Notes: a model not told the origin generated them from the letters alone. A stretch of 63,648 nucleotides of DNA from Planctomycetota bacterium (GCA_016873255.1 VGXR01000010.1:1-63648); one strand, 5' to 3'; positions 19,093 through 28,718 are shown, counted from the stretch's first letter. A program made the numbers and translations.

Positions 19093-21185
19093 CCGCCGGT
19101 GACGATACGCGTCACGTCGTTGTAGAAGGTGAAGACGAAGAGCGCGCCGAGGAACAACAGGCCGACGACCGTCGCCGCGCTCTGGAAGCGCAGCGACGGG
19201 GGCCTGCCCGTGAGGCGCTCCCAGAGCAGGTAGAGGAACAGCCCGCCGTCCACGATCGGGAGCGGCAGGAAGTTCAGGACCGCCAGGTTGACGCTGATCA
19301 TCGCCAGGAAGAACACCAGGTACATGGCGCCGCGGTCCACCACGCGGGCGCCGAGGTGCACGATGCCCACCGGGCCGCGCAGCTGGTCGACCCCCACCGA
19401 TCCGCGCACGATCCGGTCGATGGTGAGGTAGGTCATGGTGACGAGCGTGCGGGTCTGGTGGAAGCCCATGGACACGGCCGTCAGCGGGTTGCCGTGCGCA
19501 GTCAGCGTGGTCATCAGCGGGTCGAAGACCGCGCCCGGCACCGGCGACCGCCACCCCAGCGCATGGATCGCGCGGACATCGTCGGCCGGCAGCGCCAGGG
19601 TTCCCTCCAGCGGCTCGCGCCCGGCGGTCGGCGCCTCCATGCGCACATCCACCGACGTGCCCTCGTTGCGCGCCGCGGCTTCCGCGGTGGCCGTGGCCAG
19701 CGCGGTGCGGAGGCCCGTCCAGTCGTGCACCGGGATGCCGTCGACCGACACGATGCGGGTGCGGGGGAGGGGGTCGAGGCCGGCAGCCGCGGTGGCACGG
19801 GGCGTGCCGTCGGAGCCAAGCACCTCGCGAAGGGGCGTCGCGGTGAGCGGCAGCGCGAGCGCACGGCCGATCTGCACGCCGAGCAGTCCCTTGCCGCTGA
19901 CCTCCGCGGTGACGGACAGCGGCGCGCCGTCGCGGAGCACGGTGAGTTCCACGGTGCGGCCGGCGTGCCGCGCGAGTTCCGCCCGCAACTGCTCGAAGCG
20001 CGGGCCATCCACCTGGCCGATGCGGAGGATCACGTCGCCGGGGCGGAAGCGCGCGGCATTCGGCGACTCCGCCGGGACGGCCGGGATCTCGAGGAGCGGC
20101 ACCAGGCCCGCGATGCCTGGCTCGGCCTCCGCGGGCAGGCCGTCGTGCGGGGCGGTCCGCTGGACGGACAGCTCGGGCACGGGTTGCAGGGTGCGCTCGA
20201 CGGTGCGCCCCGAGGCAGTGGTCCACTGCGTGCGCAGTGGGCGTCCGCCGGACTCGCGCGCCGCGGCATCGAGAGAGGTCCCGACGAGGGCCTTGAGCGG
20301 GTCGGGGCCGTCCGGCCCCGGCTCCGGGCCGAGCCCGGTGCGCGCAAGCGCCTGGTCGAAGAGCACGCGCTCGGCGGGCCGCACCTCGCCGATGTCGCCT
20401 GACAGCGCAGGCTCGATGCCGATCTGCTGCAGCCCGCTGGCCGGGTCGCGCCGCGGCACCACGCTGAAGGCGAGGTACTCCGGTGCCTGGCCGGGGCGGG
20501 TGCGCTCGACCTCGATGGAAATGGGCTGGCCGGGGCGCGCCATGGCGCCCGCGATCTGGATGTCCGCGAAGGTCTGCACCGATGCGCCGTCGATCGCGCG
20601 GACCACGTCGCCCGGCTGAAGGCCGGTCGCCCCCGACTCCCCGGAACGCGCTTCGGCGGCCGGTGACCCGGGGACAACGGCCCCCACCACCGGCGCCTCG
20701 AAGCGGACGCCCACCATGAACGCCACCACGAAGAGCGAGACCGCCAGCGCCAGGTTCGCCAGCACGCCGGCCGACACCACCACCATGCGGCGCCCCACGG
20801 GCGCGCGCTGGTAGCTCCGCACCGCCGAGGAGACCTTGCCGGGGTCGAGGTCGTCCTGCCCGAGCATGCGGACGTATCCGCCGAGGGGGAAGAGCCGCAG
20901 CGACCACTCGGTCTCGCCGATGCCGTTGCGCGCCAGTTCCTCGTCGGACATCTCCAGCGCGGGCTTGCCGTGGCGGGCGATGGTGGATGGATCCGTGGAT
21001 CCCGCACGGATGCCGATGCCGCGCCTCCATGCCACGAGCGGCGGGCCCATGCCGATGGCGAAGCTCTCGCAGCGGATGCCTGCCCATCGCGCGGCGAGGT
21101 AGTGGCCGAGCTCGTGGACGAAGATCAGGAGCCCGAAGCCCGCGAGGATCAGGAGGACATTGCGGCCGTCGGAGAGGAGTTCCAT
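19089..21185 (-). CDS. rseP: Site-2 intramembrane metalloprotease RseP, enlarged
   Basis: 698 residues, clearly longer than the usual 350-450. The first membrane helix carries the zinc site IFVHELGHYLAARW (His24, Glu25, His28); the third conserved motif is the C-terminal NFLPLPIVDGG. Between them lies a large extracytoplasmic insert in which I can trace about three PDZ-like units (roughly 165-260, 355-445 and 455-540), each with a GD-V-I carboxylate-binding-like segment (LQPGDVVRAIDG, FRPGDVILRIGQ). By family it cleaves anti-sigma factors or remnant signal peptides in the membrane, with PDZ domains gating access. It is between dxr and the SDR, an order common for dxr-rseP. An ECF anti-sigma candidate exists at 34.6 kb, but a link is only speculation. 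Confidence 0.93.
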   Translation of the reverse strand: MELLSDGRNVLLILAGFGLLIFVHELGHYLAARWAGIRCESFAIGMGPPLVAWRRGIGIRAGSTDPSTIARHGKPALEMSDEELARNGIGETEWSLRLFPLGGYVRMLGQDDLDPGKVSSAVRSYQRAPVGRRMVVVSAGVLANLALAVSLFVVAFMVGVRFEAPVVGAVVPGSPAAEARSGESGATGLQPGDVVRAIDGASVQTFADIQIAGAMARPGQPISIEVERTRPGQAPEYLAFSVVPRRDPASGLQQIGIEPALSGDIGEVRPAERVLFDQALARTGLGPEPGPDGPDPLKALVGTSLDAAARESGGRPLRTQWTTASGRTVERTLQPVPELSVQRTAPHDGLPAEAEPGIAGLVPLLEIPAVPAESPNAARFRPGDVILRIGQVDGPRFEQLRAELARHAGRTVELTVLRDGAPLSVTAEVSGKGLLGVQIGRALALPLTATPLREVLGSDGTPRATAAAGLDPLPRTRIVSVDGIPVHDWTGLRTALATATAEAAARNEGTSVDVRMEAPTAGREPLEGTLALPADDVRAIHALGWRSPVPGAVFDPLMTTLTAHGNPLTAVSMGFHQTRTLVTMTYLTIDRIVRGSVGVDQLRGPVGIVHLGARVVDRGAMYLVFFLAMISVNLAVLNFLPLPIVDGGLFLYLLWERLTGRPPSLRFQSAATVVGLLFLGALFVFTFYNDVTRIVTGG

Positions 21186-21222
21186 GGTGCAGGCGCGGGG
21201 CGCCCGCCCGAAGGATATGCGC

Positions 21223-22404
21223 TCACCGGGCGGCCGACGCGCGCTCGGCCGCGCGCTCGCGGGCCCACTCGCGCGCCTCGCGATCGGCGGCCATCACCTC
21301 CGCGAGCGAGCTGACGGGACGCGCCGGCAGCTCGTCCATGGCATTGGACACCAGCTGGCTGATGTCGCCGAACCGTATGGAGCCGGCCAGGAAGGCCTCG
21401 ACGGCCACCTCATTCGCTGCGTTGAGCACCGCACCGGCGCTGCCGCCCGACTCGATGGTGCGCCAGGCGAGCCGGATGGCGGGGAAGCGTTCGTGGTCCA
21501 CCGGCTCGAAGTCCAGCGAGCGCATCGCATCCCAGGCGATGGTGGGGCTGCATCCGTCGGTGCGCTCGGGCCAGGTGAGCGCGTACTGGATGGGCAGCTT
21601 CATGGACGGCGGGCTGAGCTGCGCGATGGTGCTGCCGTCGCGGAACTCGACGAACGAGTGCACGATGCTCTGCGGGTGCACGATGGCCTGGATGCGGGAC
21701 GCGGGAAGGTCGAAGAGCCAGTGCGCCTCGACCACCTCGAGCGCCTTGTTCATCAGGCTGGCGCTGTCGATCGTCACCTTGCGGCCCATCTGCCACGTGG
21801 GGTGGCGCAGGGCCTCGGCCACGGTGGCCGCGGCCGTGCGCTCGGCGCTCCAGGTGCGGAAGGGGCCGCCGCTCGCCGTGAGGACGATGCGCTCCACCTC
21901 GCGCGGCGTGCCGGCACGGATGCACTGGAACACGGCGCTGTGCTCGCTGTCCACGGGAAGCAGCTCGACGCCCTTGCGCTCCACGGCCTCGCGGACGACG
22001 GCGCCGGCGGCCACGAGCGTCTCCTTGTTCGCAAGCGCGATGTGGCAGCCGCGCTCGATGGCGGCAAGCGTGGGGGCAAGGCCGGCGGCGCCGACGATGG
22101 CGCCCATCACCAGGTCGCCGGGCTGCGCCAGGCGCTCGATGAGCTCCAGTGCGGCGTCCGGGCCCGCGAGGCACTCCACGCCCGTCGGCATGGATGCGGC
22201 CGCATTGGGGTCGGACATGGCCACGTGGCGGATGCCGTGGGCGGCAGCCTGCGCCGCGGCAAGCGCGCCGTTTGCGCCCGCGGCGATGCCGGCCACCTCG
22301 TAGCGTGGCCCGCCGGTCTCGGCCAGGTGCCGCACCACCTCCAGCGTGGCGGTGCCGATCGAGCCGGTCGAGCCGAGCACGAAGATGCGTCGCGTGAAGC
22401 CCAT
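21223..22404 (-). CDS. dxr: 1-deoxy-D-xylulose 5-phosphate reductoisomerase
   Basis: 393 residues from ATG 22404; a GTG at 22428 in the same frame would overlap rne but adds eight unconserved residues. NADPH site VLGSTGSIGTATL; ALANKETLVAAG; substrate motifs LPVDSEHSA and the SGGPFRTW loop; metal site residues in LPVDSEHSAVFQ (Asp, Glu) and the later Glu of LNAANEVAVEAF. It catalyses the committed MEP-pathway step toward IPP/DMAPP, cytosolic. Located 10 bp after rne and 37 bp before rseP on the minus strand, so likely in one operon. Confidence 0.96.
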   Translation of the reverse strand: MGFTRRIFVLGSTGSIGTATLEVVRHLAETGGPRYEVAGIAAGANGALAAAQAAAHGIRHVAMSDPNAAASMPTGVECLAGPDAALELIERLAQPGDLVMGAIVGAAGLAPTLAAIERGCHIALANKETLVAAGAVVREAVERKGVELLPVDSEHSAVFQCIRAGTPREVERIVLTASGGPFRTWSAERTAAATVAEALRHPTWQMGRKVTIDSASLMNKALEVVEAHWLFDLPASRIQAIVHPQSIVHSFVEFRDGSTIAQLSPPSMKLPIQYALTWPERTDGCSPTIAWDAMRSLDFEPVDHERFPAIRLAWRTIESGGSAGAVLNAANEVAVEAFLAGSIRFGDISQLVSNAMDELPARPVSSLAEVMAADREAREWARERAAERASAAR

Positions 22405-22414
22405 GGCGCTTGGG

Positions 22415-25400
22415 TCAGCGGTCGTCACGGCTGCCCGAGGGCGACTTCAGGCGCCGCATCCAGCCGGTCACGCTGCGGATCGTCTTCTTGGCAGCGGACA
22501 TGCCGTCGCGGGCACCCGCATCAGGCGCCGATGGCGCCGGTTGCTCGGTCGCCGCCGGTGCGGGCCGCTCGCGCGGCTCGCGGTTGCCTTGCTCGCGCGG
22601 TTCGCGGTTGCCTTGCTCGCGCGGCTCGCGGTTGCCTTGCTCACGCGGTTCGCGGTTGCCTTGCTCGCGCGGCTCGCGGTTGCCCTGTTCACGCGGTTCG
22701 CGGTTGCCTTGTTCGCGCGGCTGGCCGCCGTCGTTCGCCGCGCTGCCAGACTCGCGGTTTCCGTCACCGTCGCGATTGCGCCCGCCGCGCCGGCGACGTC
22801 GCCGACGCTTGCGTCGGCCGCCCTCGCCGTCTCCGCCGGACTGCTCGCCGTCGTCACCGCCTCCGGCAGGCTCGCCGTCGTCATCGCCCTCGGAAGCTGC
22901 GGTCTCGGAGCCTTCGCCGGCCGGCTCGCCGTCCTCGGCGGCGCCGTCGTCCGAGGCGCCTTCGCCGCCGGACTGGTCGCCGTCGCGGTTGCCCTTGCGT
23001 CGGCCCCGGCCGCCGCGGCGCCGGCGCCGGCGCTTGCGACGTCCGTCCTCACCGCCTTCGTCGCCCTCGTCGTCCGACGAGTGCCCCGCGAAGAACTCGC
23101 GGTCGGCGGCATCGAGCGCGTCGTCGGCAGCGTCGAGCGCATCGAGGTCCGACATGTCCTGCCCGGCCTCGACCCGCGCGGCCCGCTCGGCCGCCCGCGC
23201 CTCGCGCGCCGCCGCACGGGCCGCGAAGGCCTCGTTGCGCTGGCGCGCCTCTTCCTCACGGGCTCGTGCCGCCTCCTCGCGGGCGCGGGCCTCCTCTTCC
23301 TTGCGACGGGCATCTTCCTCGCGCCGACGTGCGTCCTCTTCCTTGCGTCGCGCGTCGTCCTCGCGGCGCTTGGCGTCGCGCTCGGCATCGGCACGGCGGA
23401 TCAGCTCCGAGACGCTTGGCTCGTCGGCGCTGGGCGTCGGAAGGTCGTCGAACCCGCCTGCCAGCGCGATGGCCGTGGCATCGGCGGGCGCGGGGCGGCG
23501 GCGGCGGCGACGGCCGCGGCGACCGCCGGAATCCGGCGCATCCGTGCCATCATCCTCGTCCGACTCGGGCAGTTCCTCCAGGAGCTCCGCGAGGCGGGGC
23601 ACCGGGATCCGGGGGAGGCGGTCCACCTCGACGTCCGCGCCGCGGTCGTCGTAGGCGTAGATGTCCACGCGGTCCATCGCGAACGCCTCGGAGATGCGGA
23701 TGTCCACCCGCTTGCCCGCGCGCTCCTCGAGCTCATGCAGCGCGTTGCGCCGCGTGCTCAGGAAGACGCCCGCCACCCGCGAGCTGCACACCACCTCGGC
23801 GCGCATCACGCGGTCGTGGCAGAAGAGCAGGCCGATGCGGCGCAGGATGTCCGCCGCCACCGCGTCCGGCACGCGCACCTCGCCGCTGCCGTGGCAGTGC
23901 GGGCAGTCCATGAACTGCGTCTTGTGCAGGCCGGGGCGCATGCGCTGGCGCGTCATCTCCACGATGCCGAAGTCGGAGATCTCGAGCGTCGTCGTCTTGG
24001 CCCGGTCGCGGCGGAGGTTCTGGTCGAAGCGCGACTCGATCTCCCGGCGGTGCTTCAGCGACCGCATGTCGATCAGGTCGTTGACGATGATGCCGCCGAG
24101 GTCGCGCAGCCGCAGCTGGCGCGCGATCTCGTCGACCGCCTCCTTGTTGGTGTTGAAGGCGTTGGTCTCGCTGTCGCGTGCGCTGCGGCTCTTGCCGCTG
24201 TTCACGTCGATCGCCACCATCGCCTCGGTCTGGTCGATGACCAGCGCGCCGCCCGAGGGCAGGGGCACCTCGCGCGCGTGGATCTGCTCGACCTGGCGCT
24301 CCACACCGAAGGCCTCGAAGAGCGGCGCGGCGCGGTCGTAGAACAGGAGCTTGGGCGCGTTGATCGGCGCCACCACCTGCAGGAAGGTGCGGGCGCGCAG
24401 GAACGCGCTCTCGCTGTCGACCACGATCGCCTCGACGCTGTCATCGGCGATGTCGCGGATGGTGCGCACCAGCAGGTCGCTCTCGGTGTAGAGCGTGCAG
24501 GGCGCACCGGTCGAGTTCATGCGGCGCTCCATCGCCTCCCAGAGCCGCTGCAGGTAGAGCGCGTCGCGCTGCAGCTCGGTCTTGGTGCGGTCGAAGCCGG
24601 CCGTGCGCAGGATGAAGCCGAAGCCCTCGGGGAGCTCGAGGCTGTCGAGGATGCGGCGCATCTCGCGGCGCTGGTCCTCGTCGTCGACCTTGCGGCTGAC
24701 GCCGACCTTGTCCATCTGCGGCATCATCACGAGCAGCCGGCCGGGGATGGAGACGTAGCTGGTGAGCGTGGGGCCCTTGGTGCCGATGCCCTCCTTGAGC
24801 ACCTGCACGATGACCTCCTGGCCGCGCTTCAGCGCCTCCTGGATCGGCGGGCGGTCGCGGCGCGCGATCTTCTTGCCGACGCGCTCGGTCTTGTCGCCGC
24901 CCGGGAAGTACTTCGGGTGCAGGTCGCTGATGTGGAGGAAGCCGTTCTGGCCCTCGCCGAAGTCGACGAACGCCGCCTGGATGGCGGGCTCGACGTTCAT
25001 CACGCGTCCCTTGTAGATGTTGCCGACGTTGGTCGCGGTGCTCTCGCGCTCGGCGAAGATCTGCTCGAGGCGGCCTTCCTCGAGGATCGCGATGCGGCAC
25101 TCCTCGCCGGGGACGTCGTTCACCACCATCAGCTGCCGGCGCTTCGCGCCCGCGGGGGCCGCCGACTGCTGCGTCTCCTTCTTGCGGCCGCGCCCGCCCC
25201 GCCGGCGGCGGCGCTTGCGCAGTCCGCCGCCCTCGGCGGGGTCCTCATCGCCCTCGGCGGCAGGCTCGTCCTCCGCGGCGTCCGCGGGCTCCGCATCCTG
25301 CTCGTCGCCGGCGTTCTCGGCCTCCGCCGCTGCGCCCTCGGCGGGCTCGTCGGCATCCTCGTCGTCCTCGTCCTCGGCGTCATCCACCGCCCGAACGGGC

Positions 25401-25654
25401 AGGATGGGCGCGTCCTCGTCGCGCTCGATGGCCTCGAGCGAGGCGAAGGCCGCGGGGTCGTAGCCGGCGCCCTCCTCCTCGTGCTGGTCAGTCCCGCGAT
25501 GGTCGGGGTCGCGATGGTCGGGGTCGTGATGGTCGGAGTGGTGGTGGTCCGGGGCGTGCCCGTGCGCCTCGTCATGGGCATCGGCCGCCGGCTGATGGGC
25601 CTGCGGTTCGTCGCGCCGGGTCTCGTCCTGGTTGTGCTCGCTGTCGTTCGCCAC
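22415..25654 (-). CDS. rne: Ribonuclease E/G with long low-complexity arms
   Basis: About 1079 residues. I favour the GTG at 25654 because AGAGGA ends 7 bases upstream; an in-frame TTG at 25660 is too close to it. The first ~150 residues are acidic with a His/Asp-rich segment (15-bp DNA repeats at 25498-25542). An RKRRRRRGG basic block precedes the S1 domain (TNVGNIYKGRV). The catalytic DNase I-like region holds IDVNSGKS and GGIIVNDLIDM with the two metal Asp, and the zinc-link is DCPHCHGSGE. After a long K/R/E/A-rich coiled stretch the C-terminus has six EQGNREPR repeats. By family it initiates mRNA decay and rRNA processing; the disordered arms may scaffold partners or RNA (inference). Confidence 0.93.
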   Translation of the reverse strand: MANDSEHNQDETRRDEPQAHQPAADAHDEAHGHAPDHHHSDHHDPDHRDPDHRGTDQHEEEGAGYDPAAFASLEAIERDEDAPILPVRAVDDAEDEDDEDADEPAEGAAAEAENAGDEQDAEPADAAEDEPAAEGDEDPAEGGGLRKRRRRRGGRGRKKETQQSAAPAGAKRRQLMVVNDVPGEECRIAILEEGRLEQIFAERESTATNVGNIYKGRVMNVEPAIQAAFVDFGEGQNGFLHISDLHPKYFPGGDKTERVGKKIARRDRPPIQEALKRGQEVIVQVLKEGIGTKGPTLTSYVSIPGRLLVMMPQMDKVGVSRKVDDEDQRREMRRILDSLELPEGFGFILRTAGFDRTKTELQRDALYLQRLWEAMERRMNSTGAPCTLYTESDLLVRTIRDIADDSVEAIVVDSESAFLRARTFLQVVAPINAPKLLFYDRAAPLFEAFGVERQVEQIHAREVPLPSGGALVIDQTEAMVAIDVNSGKSRSARDSETNAFNTNKEAVDEIARQLRLRDLGGIIVNDLIDMRSLKHRREIESRFDQNLRRDRAKTTTLEISDFGIVEMTRQRMRPGLHKTQFMDCPHCHGSGEVRVPDAVAADILRRIGLLFCHDRVMRAEVVCSSRVAGVFLSTRRNALHELEERAGKRVDIRISEAFAMDRVDIYAYDDRGADVEVDRLPRIPVPRLAELLEELPESDEDDGTDAPDSGGRRGRRRRRRPAPADATAIALAGGFDDLPTPSADEPSVSELIRRADAERDAKRREDDARRKEEDARRREEDARRKEEEARAREEAARAREEEARQRNEAFAARAAAREARAAERAARVEAGQDMSDLDALDAADDALDAADREFFAGHSSDDEGDEGGEDGRRKRRRRRRGGRGRRKGNRDGDQSGGEGASDDGAAEDGEPAGEGSETAASEGDDDGEPAGGGDDGEQSGGDGEGGRRKRRRRRRRGGRNRDGDGNRESGSAANDGGQPREQGNREPREQGNREPREQGNREPREQGNREPREQGNREPREQGNREPRERPAPAATEQPAPSAPDAGARDGMSAAKKTIRSVTGWMRRLKSPSGSRDDR
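22571..22714 (-). repeat. 24-bp coding tandem repeat in rne (6 copies)
   Basis: Six contiguous 24-bp units (22571, 22595, 22619, 22643, 22667, 22691), differing mainly at C/T third-position-like sites, encode EQGNREPR repeatedly near the RNase E C-terminus. Confidence 0.95.
25498..25542 (-). repeat. 15-bp coding tandem repeat in rne N-terminus (3 copies)
   Basis: Three units of GATGGTCGGGGTCGC type at 25498, 25513 and 25528, the last diverged, encode the D-H-R/H-D-P rich stretch of RNase E. Confidence 0.85.
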
Positions 25655-26013
25655 GATCAATCCTCTGCCGCATCAAGCGGCGGTTCGTGGCGGAACCTTC
25701 GTGCGCCGGGCGCGTCAGTGCGACGGCGGCGACAGCTCGGCCGGAGGTCCGGAGCGAGCTCCGGGTCCGGGCGACGGTCGCCCCATCGCAGTCAACTGGC
25801 ACGCTCCGTTGGTGTGCACCGAGAGTTCCGCCTGGGTGCCGCCGTCTCGCGCGCTCCGCACTGGAGCGCTCCCGGGGCCCGCCTCGCCACTGCGCGGGGG
25901 AGGGCGCATGATGCGCCGACCCGCTTCGCGCTGTGGGGCGGACCGCGCTCATCGAGCGACGGGCAACCCGTTGTCCTGTCAACGCGCCTGGCACGCGCCA
26001 GACGCTTGATCCG
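25655..26013 (-). promoter_or_regulatory. rne leader / ptsI-rne intergenic region with hairpins
   Basis: About 355 bases without a credible gene. It holds two clean inverted repeats: CCGGAG(CGAG)CTCCGG at 25749-25764, extendable by wobble pairs, and GCGCTCC(GCACT)GGAGCGC at 25851-25869, plus the rne ribosome-binding site AGAGGA at 25662-25667. In other bacteria rne has a long structured 5' leader through which RNase E represses its own mRNA; this region is a candidate for the same. The 25869 hairpin could instead terminate ptsI. Confidence 0.45.
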
Positions 26014-27771
26014 TTACTCCGACATCCATTGGCCGAAGACTTCCGGATCGAGTTTCCTGAGTTCGTCGCGCAAGGCCGTCTCGACCTGGCGCTCCGAGTC
26101 GAACGACCCGACCCTGCGGGCGAGGCGTTCGCACTGTTCCATCGTCACCGACCGGACCACGCGCTTGATCACGGGGATCTGGTCGGGAACCATGGAGAGT
26201 GTACGCAATCCCAGGCCCAGCAGCAACATGCAAAACAGCGGCTCTCCGGCCATTTCCCCGCACACGCTGCAGTCGATGCCGCCGCTGCGGGCCGCCCGGA
26301 CCACGTTCTTGACCAGGTACACCACCGCCGGGTGGGCCGCCTGGTAGAGGTAGGCCACGCGTTCGTTGCCGCGGTCCACGGCCAGCGTGTACTGCACCAG
26401 GTCGTTGGTTCCGATCGAGAAGAAGCTGCTCTCCGACGCCAGCACCCGGCCCATCAGCGCGGCCGACGGCACCTCGATCATCACGCCGATCGGCATCTGG
26501 CGGTCGAAGGGGATGCCCTCGTCCTCGAGCTCCTCCGACAGGTCCGCGAGCATGAGCTTGCCCTGCCGCAGCTCCATCGGGTTGGACACCAGCGGGAACA
26601 TCGTCTTCACCGGCCCATGAGCGCTGGCGCGCAGGATGGCGCGCAGTTGCCGCTTGAACTCCGCGGGGTTGGCCAGCGAATGGCGGATCGACCGCAGCCC
26701 CAGGAACGGGTTGCGCTCGGGCTCCTCCATCTGCTCCTGCGTGTACTTGTCCGCGCCGAGGTCGCACGTTCGGATGGTGAGCGGCTTGCCCTTGAGCAGG
26801 CGGATGGCGCGCAGGTAGGCCTCGAGGTGGTCCTCCTCGGTGGGCGGCTCCTTGCGCGTGAGCCAGAGGAACTCGGTCCGGTAGAGGCCGATCCCGTCGC
26901 CGCCGTTGGCGAGCACGGCCTCGACCTCCTCGGGGAACTCGATGTTGCCCATCAGCGCGACGCGCACGCCGTCGCGCGTCACCGCCTCGGCGCCCGACAG
27001 CTCGCGCAGCGCCGCGCGCGAGCGCACGGAGCGCTCCTGCTTGCGCCGGTATTCCTCGAGCGTCCGCGCGTCGGGGCGGAGGATCACCACGCCCTCGTTC
27101 CCGTCGACGATCAGCTCGTCGCCTTCCTCCACTTCCACCGACAGGCGCTGGCACCCGACCACCGATGGCAGCCCCAGGGCGCGCGCGACGATCGACGTGT
27201 GCCCGGTGCGCCCGCCGAGGTCGGTGGCGATGGCGATCACCTTGGCCCGGTCCATCGCCGCGGCCTGGCTCGGGGTGAGCTCGTGCGCCACCACGATCGC
27301 GGGCGCGTCGAGCTGCGCGAGGCGGCTCTCCTGCGCGCCCATCAGGTGCCCCAGCACCCGTCGCTCGAGGTCCAGGACGTCGTTGGCCTTCTGCTCGAAG
27401 ACCTCGTTGCCCATGCGCTTGAACTGGTCCACCAGCACCCGGAACTGGTCGGCGACCGCCTGCTCGGCGGTGACGAAGCTGCCGGCGATCCTGCGCTCGA
27501 TGGACGTCACCAGCGCACGGTCGCGGAGGAGGCCCGCGTGGAACTCGAAGATCTTGGCAGGCTCGGTGCCCAGCTCGCGGCGCGTGCGCTCGCTGAGCGC
27601 GCCGATCTCGTCGCCGGCTGCGGCCAGCGCGACGCGCAGGCGCTCGTTCTGCCCCGTGACCTCGGATTCGGCGATGGTGCGGTGCGGGACCACCTGCTCG
27701 GCGGAACCCACCAGGAATGCGCGCCCGACGATGATGCCGGGGCTGACGGCGATGCCCTTGATGCGCTGCAT
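26014..27771 (-). CDS. ptsI: PEP-protein phosphotransferase (PTS enzyme I)
   Basis: 585 residues from ATG 27771. N-terminal HPr-binding and phospho-His domains start KGIAVSPGIIVGRAF; the phosphohistidine motif is GGRTGHTSIVAR. The C-terminal PEP-binding barrel contains NGGDGIGLYRTEFL, LRSIRHS, the catalytic Cys region DCSVCGEMAG, and FSIGTNDLVQYT. There is no N-terminal GAF domain, so it is the carbohydrate-type EI rather than PtsP. No HPr or EII gene is nearby; in many planctomycetes EI/HPr are regulatory. Monocistronic or leading the rne operon. Confidence 0.95.
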   Translation of the reverse strand: MQRIKGIAVSPGIIVGRAFLVGSAEQVVPHRTIAESEVTGQNERLRVALAAAGDEIGALSERTRRELGTEPAKIFEFHAGLLRDRALVTSIERRIAGSFVTAEQAVADQFRVLVDQFKRMGNEVFEQKANDVLDLERRVLGHLMGAQESRLAQLDAPAIVVAHELTPSQAAAMDRAKVIAIATDLGGRTGHTSIVARALGLPSVVGCQRLSVEVEEGDELIVDGNEGVVILRPDARTLEEYRRKQERSVRSRAALRELSGAEAVTRDGVRVALMGNIEFPEEVEAVLANGGDGIGLYRTEFLWLTRKEPPTEEDHLEAYLRAIRLLKGKPLTIRTCDLGADKYTQEQMEEPERNPFLGLRSIRHSLANPAEFKRQLRAILRASAHGPVKTMFPLVSNPMELRQGKLMLADLSEELEDEGIPFDRQMPIGVMIEVPSAALMGRVLASESSFFSIGTNDLVQYTLAVDRGNERVAYLYQAAHPAVVYLVKNVVRAARSGGIDCSVCGEMAGEPLFCMLLLGLGLRTLSMVPDQIPVIKRVVRSVTMEQCERLARRVGSFDSERQVETALRDELRKLDPEVFGQWMSE

Positions 27772-27917
27772 GGCGTGACCGACGTTGCGCCCGGGTCGGC
27801 GTGCCGAGCGACGTGCGCGGCGGGCCGTGCGGAGCGGTGTCGAAGCAGGAAATGTATGGCAATTCCGGGCCGGCGCAAGCAACGGATAAGAACGTGCCTT
27901 GGGTTACCCTCTGGGCG

Positions 27918-28697
27918 ATGATAGACCCGGCCTACTCGATCGCCGGCGCATGCACCGGCTTCGTCGTGGGCCTCACTGGCGTGGGTGGCGGTGCATTGAT
28001 GACGCCGCTCCTCCTCTTGTTCTTCGGGGTGGCCCCGCAGACCGCGATCGCCACGGACCTGTGGTTCGCGGCCATTACCAAGCTCGTCGCGGTACCGATG
28101 CACCACAGGAAGGGCCAGGTCGACTGGCAGGTTGTGCGGCGTCTCTGGCTCGGGAGCCTGCCGATGGCACTGGCAACGGTGGTGTTCGTGGCGCGACACG
28201 GTGCGATCGGCCGGATCGACTGGTTGACGCAGGCCGTCGGCGCCGTGGTGCTGGTGGCCGCGGTGGGGATCGTCTCGGGGCCGGCGCTCCAATCATGGAT
28301 GCGGGACCGCCGCATCGACGCGCCCGCGCGGTTCAGGCGCCAGCAGCCGCTGCTGTCGGTGGTGTCGGGTGGATTGCTGGGCCTCCTCGTGGCCCTGACT
28401 TCCGTTGGCGCGGGAGCCCTCGGGTCGGTGATGATGGTGGCGATCTACCCGCTGCGCATGACTCCGCAGCGCCTCGTGGCGACCGACATCGCGCACGCGA
28501 TCCCGCTGGCGCTGATCGCCGGCTCGGGCTACCTCGCCGCGGGCATGGTGGACGGTTGGATGCTGGCCAGCATGCTGGCGGGGTCCGTACCGGCCGTGCT
28601 TGCCGGCAGCGCGCTTGCGCTCCGCCTGCGGGCCCGTTGGCTGCGGGTGGCGCTTGCGGCGGTACTGGTACTGGTTGCCGTGAAGACATTCATCTGA
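27918..28697 (+). CDS. TauE/SafE-family permease (second paralogue)
   Basis: 259 residues from ATG 27918. The N-terminal family motif is TGFVVGLTGVGGGALMTPLL and the second half has GLLVALTSVGAGALGSVMM, the duplicated G-x-G-x-G module, with about eight hydrophobic segments. It differs clearly from the paralogue at 16 kb, so this is not a recent duplication. Divergent from ptsI (146 bp shared upstream region) and convergent with dnaK across a strong hairpin. Predicted organic-anion or sulfite transport; substrate unknown. Confidence 0.9.
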   Translation: MIDPAYSIAGACTGFVVGLTGVGGGALMTPLLLLFFGVAPQTAIATDLWFAAITKLVAVPMHHRKGQVDWQVVRRLWLGSLPMALATVVFVARHGAIGRIDWLTQAVGAVVLVAAVGIVSGPALQSWMRDRRIDAPARFRRQQPLLSVVSGGLLGLLVALTSVGAGALGSVMMVAIYPLRMTPQRLVATDIAHAIPLALIAGSGYLAAGMVDGWMLASMLAGSVPAVLAGSALALRLRARWLRVALAAVLVLVAVKTFI

Positions 28698-28718
28698 GAT
28701 TCGCCGTTCTGAAGCGCA

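Noticed and set aside
25715-25994. Several small frames between ptsI and rne
   Set aside because: No motif, no ribosome-binding site and random composition; the region is better explained as leader DNA.
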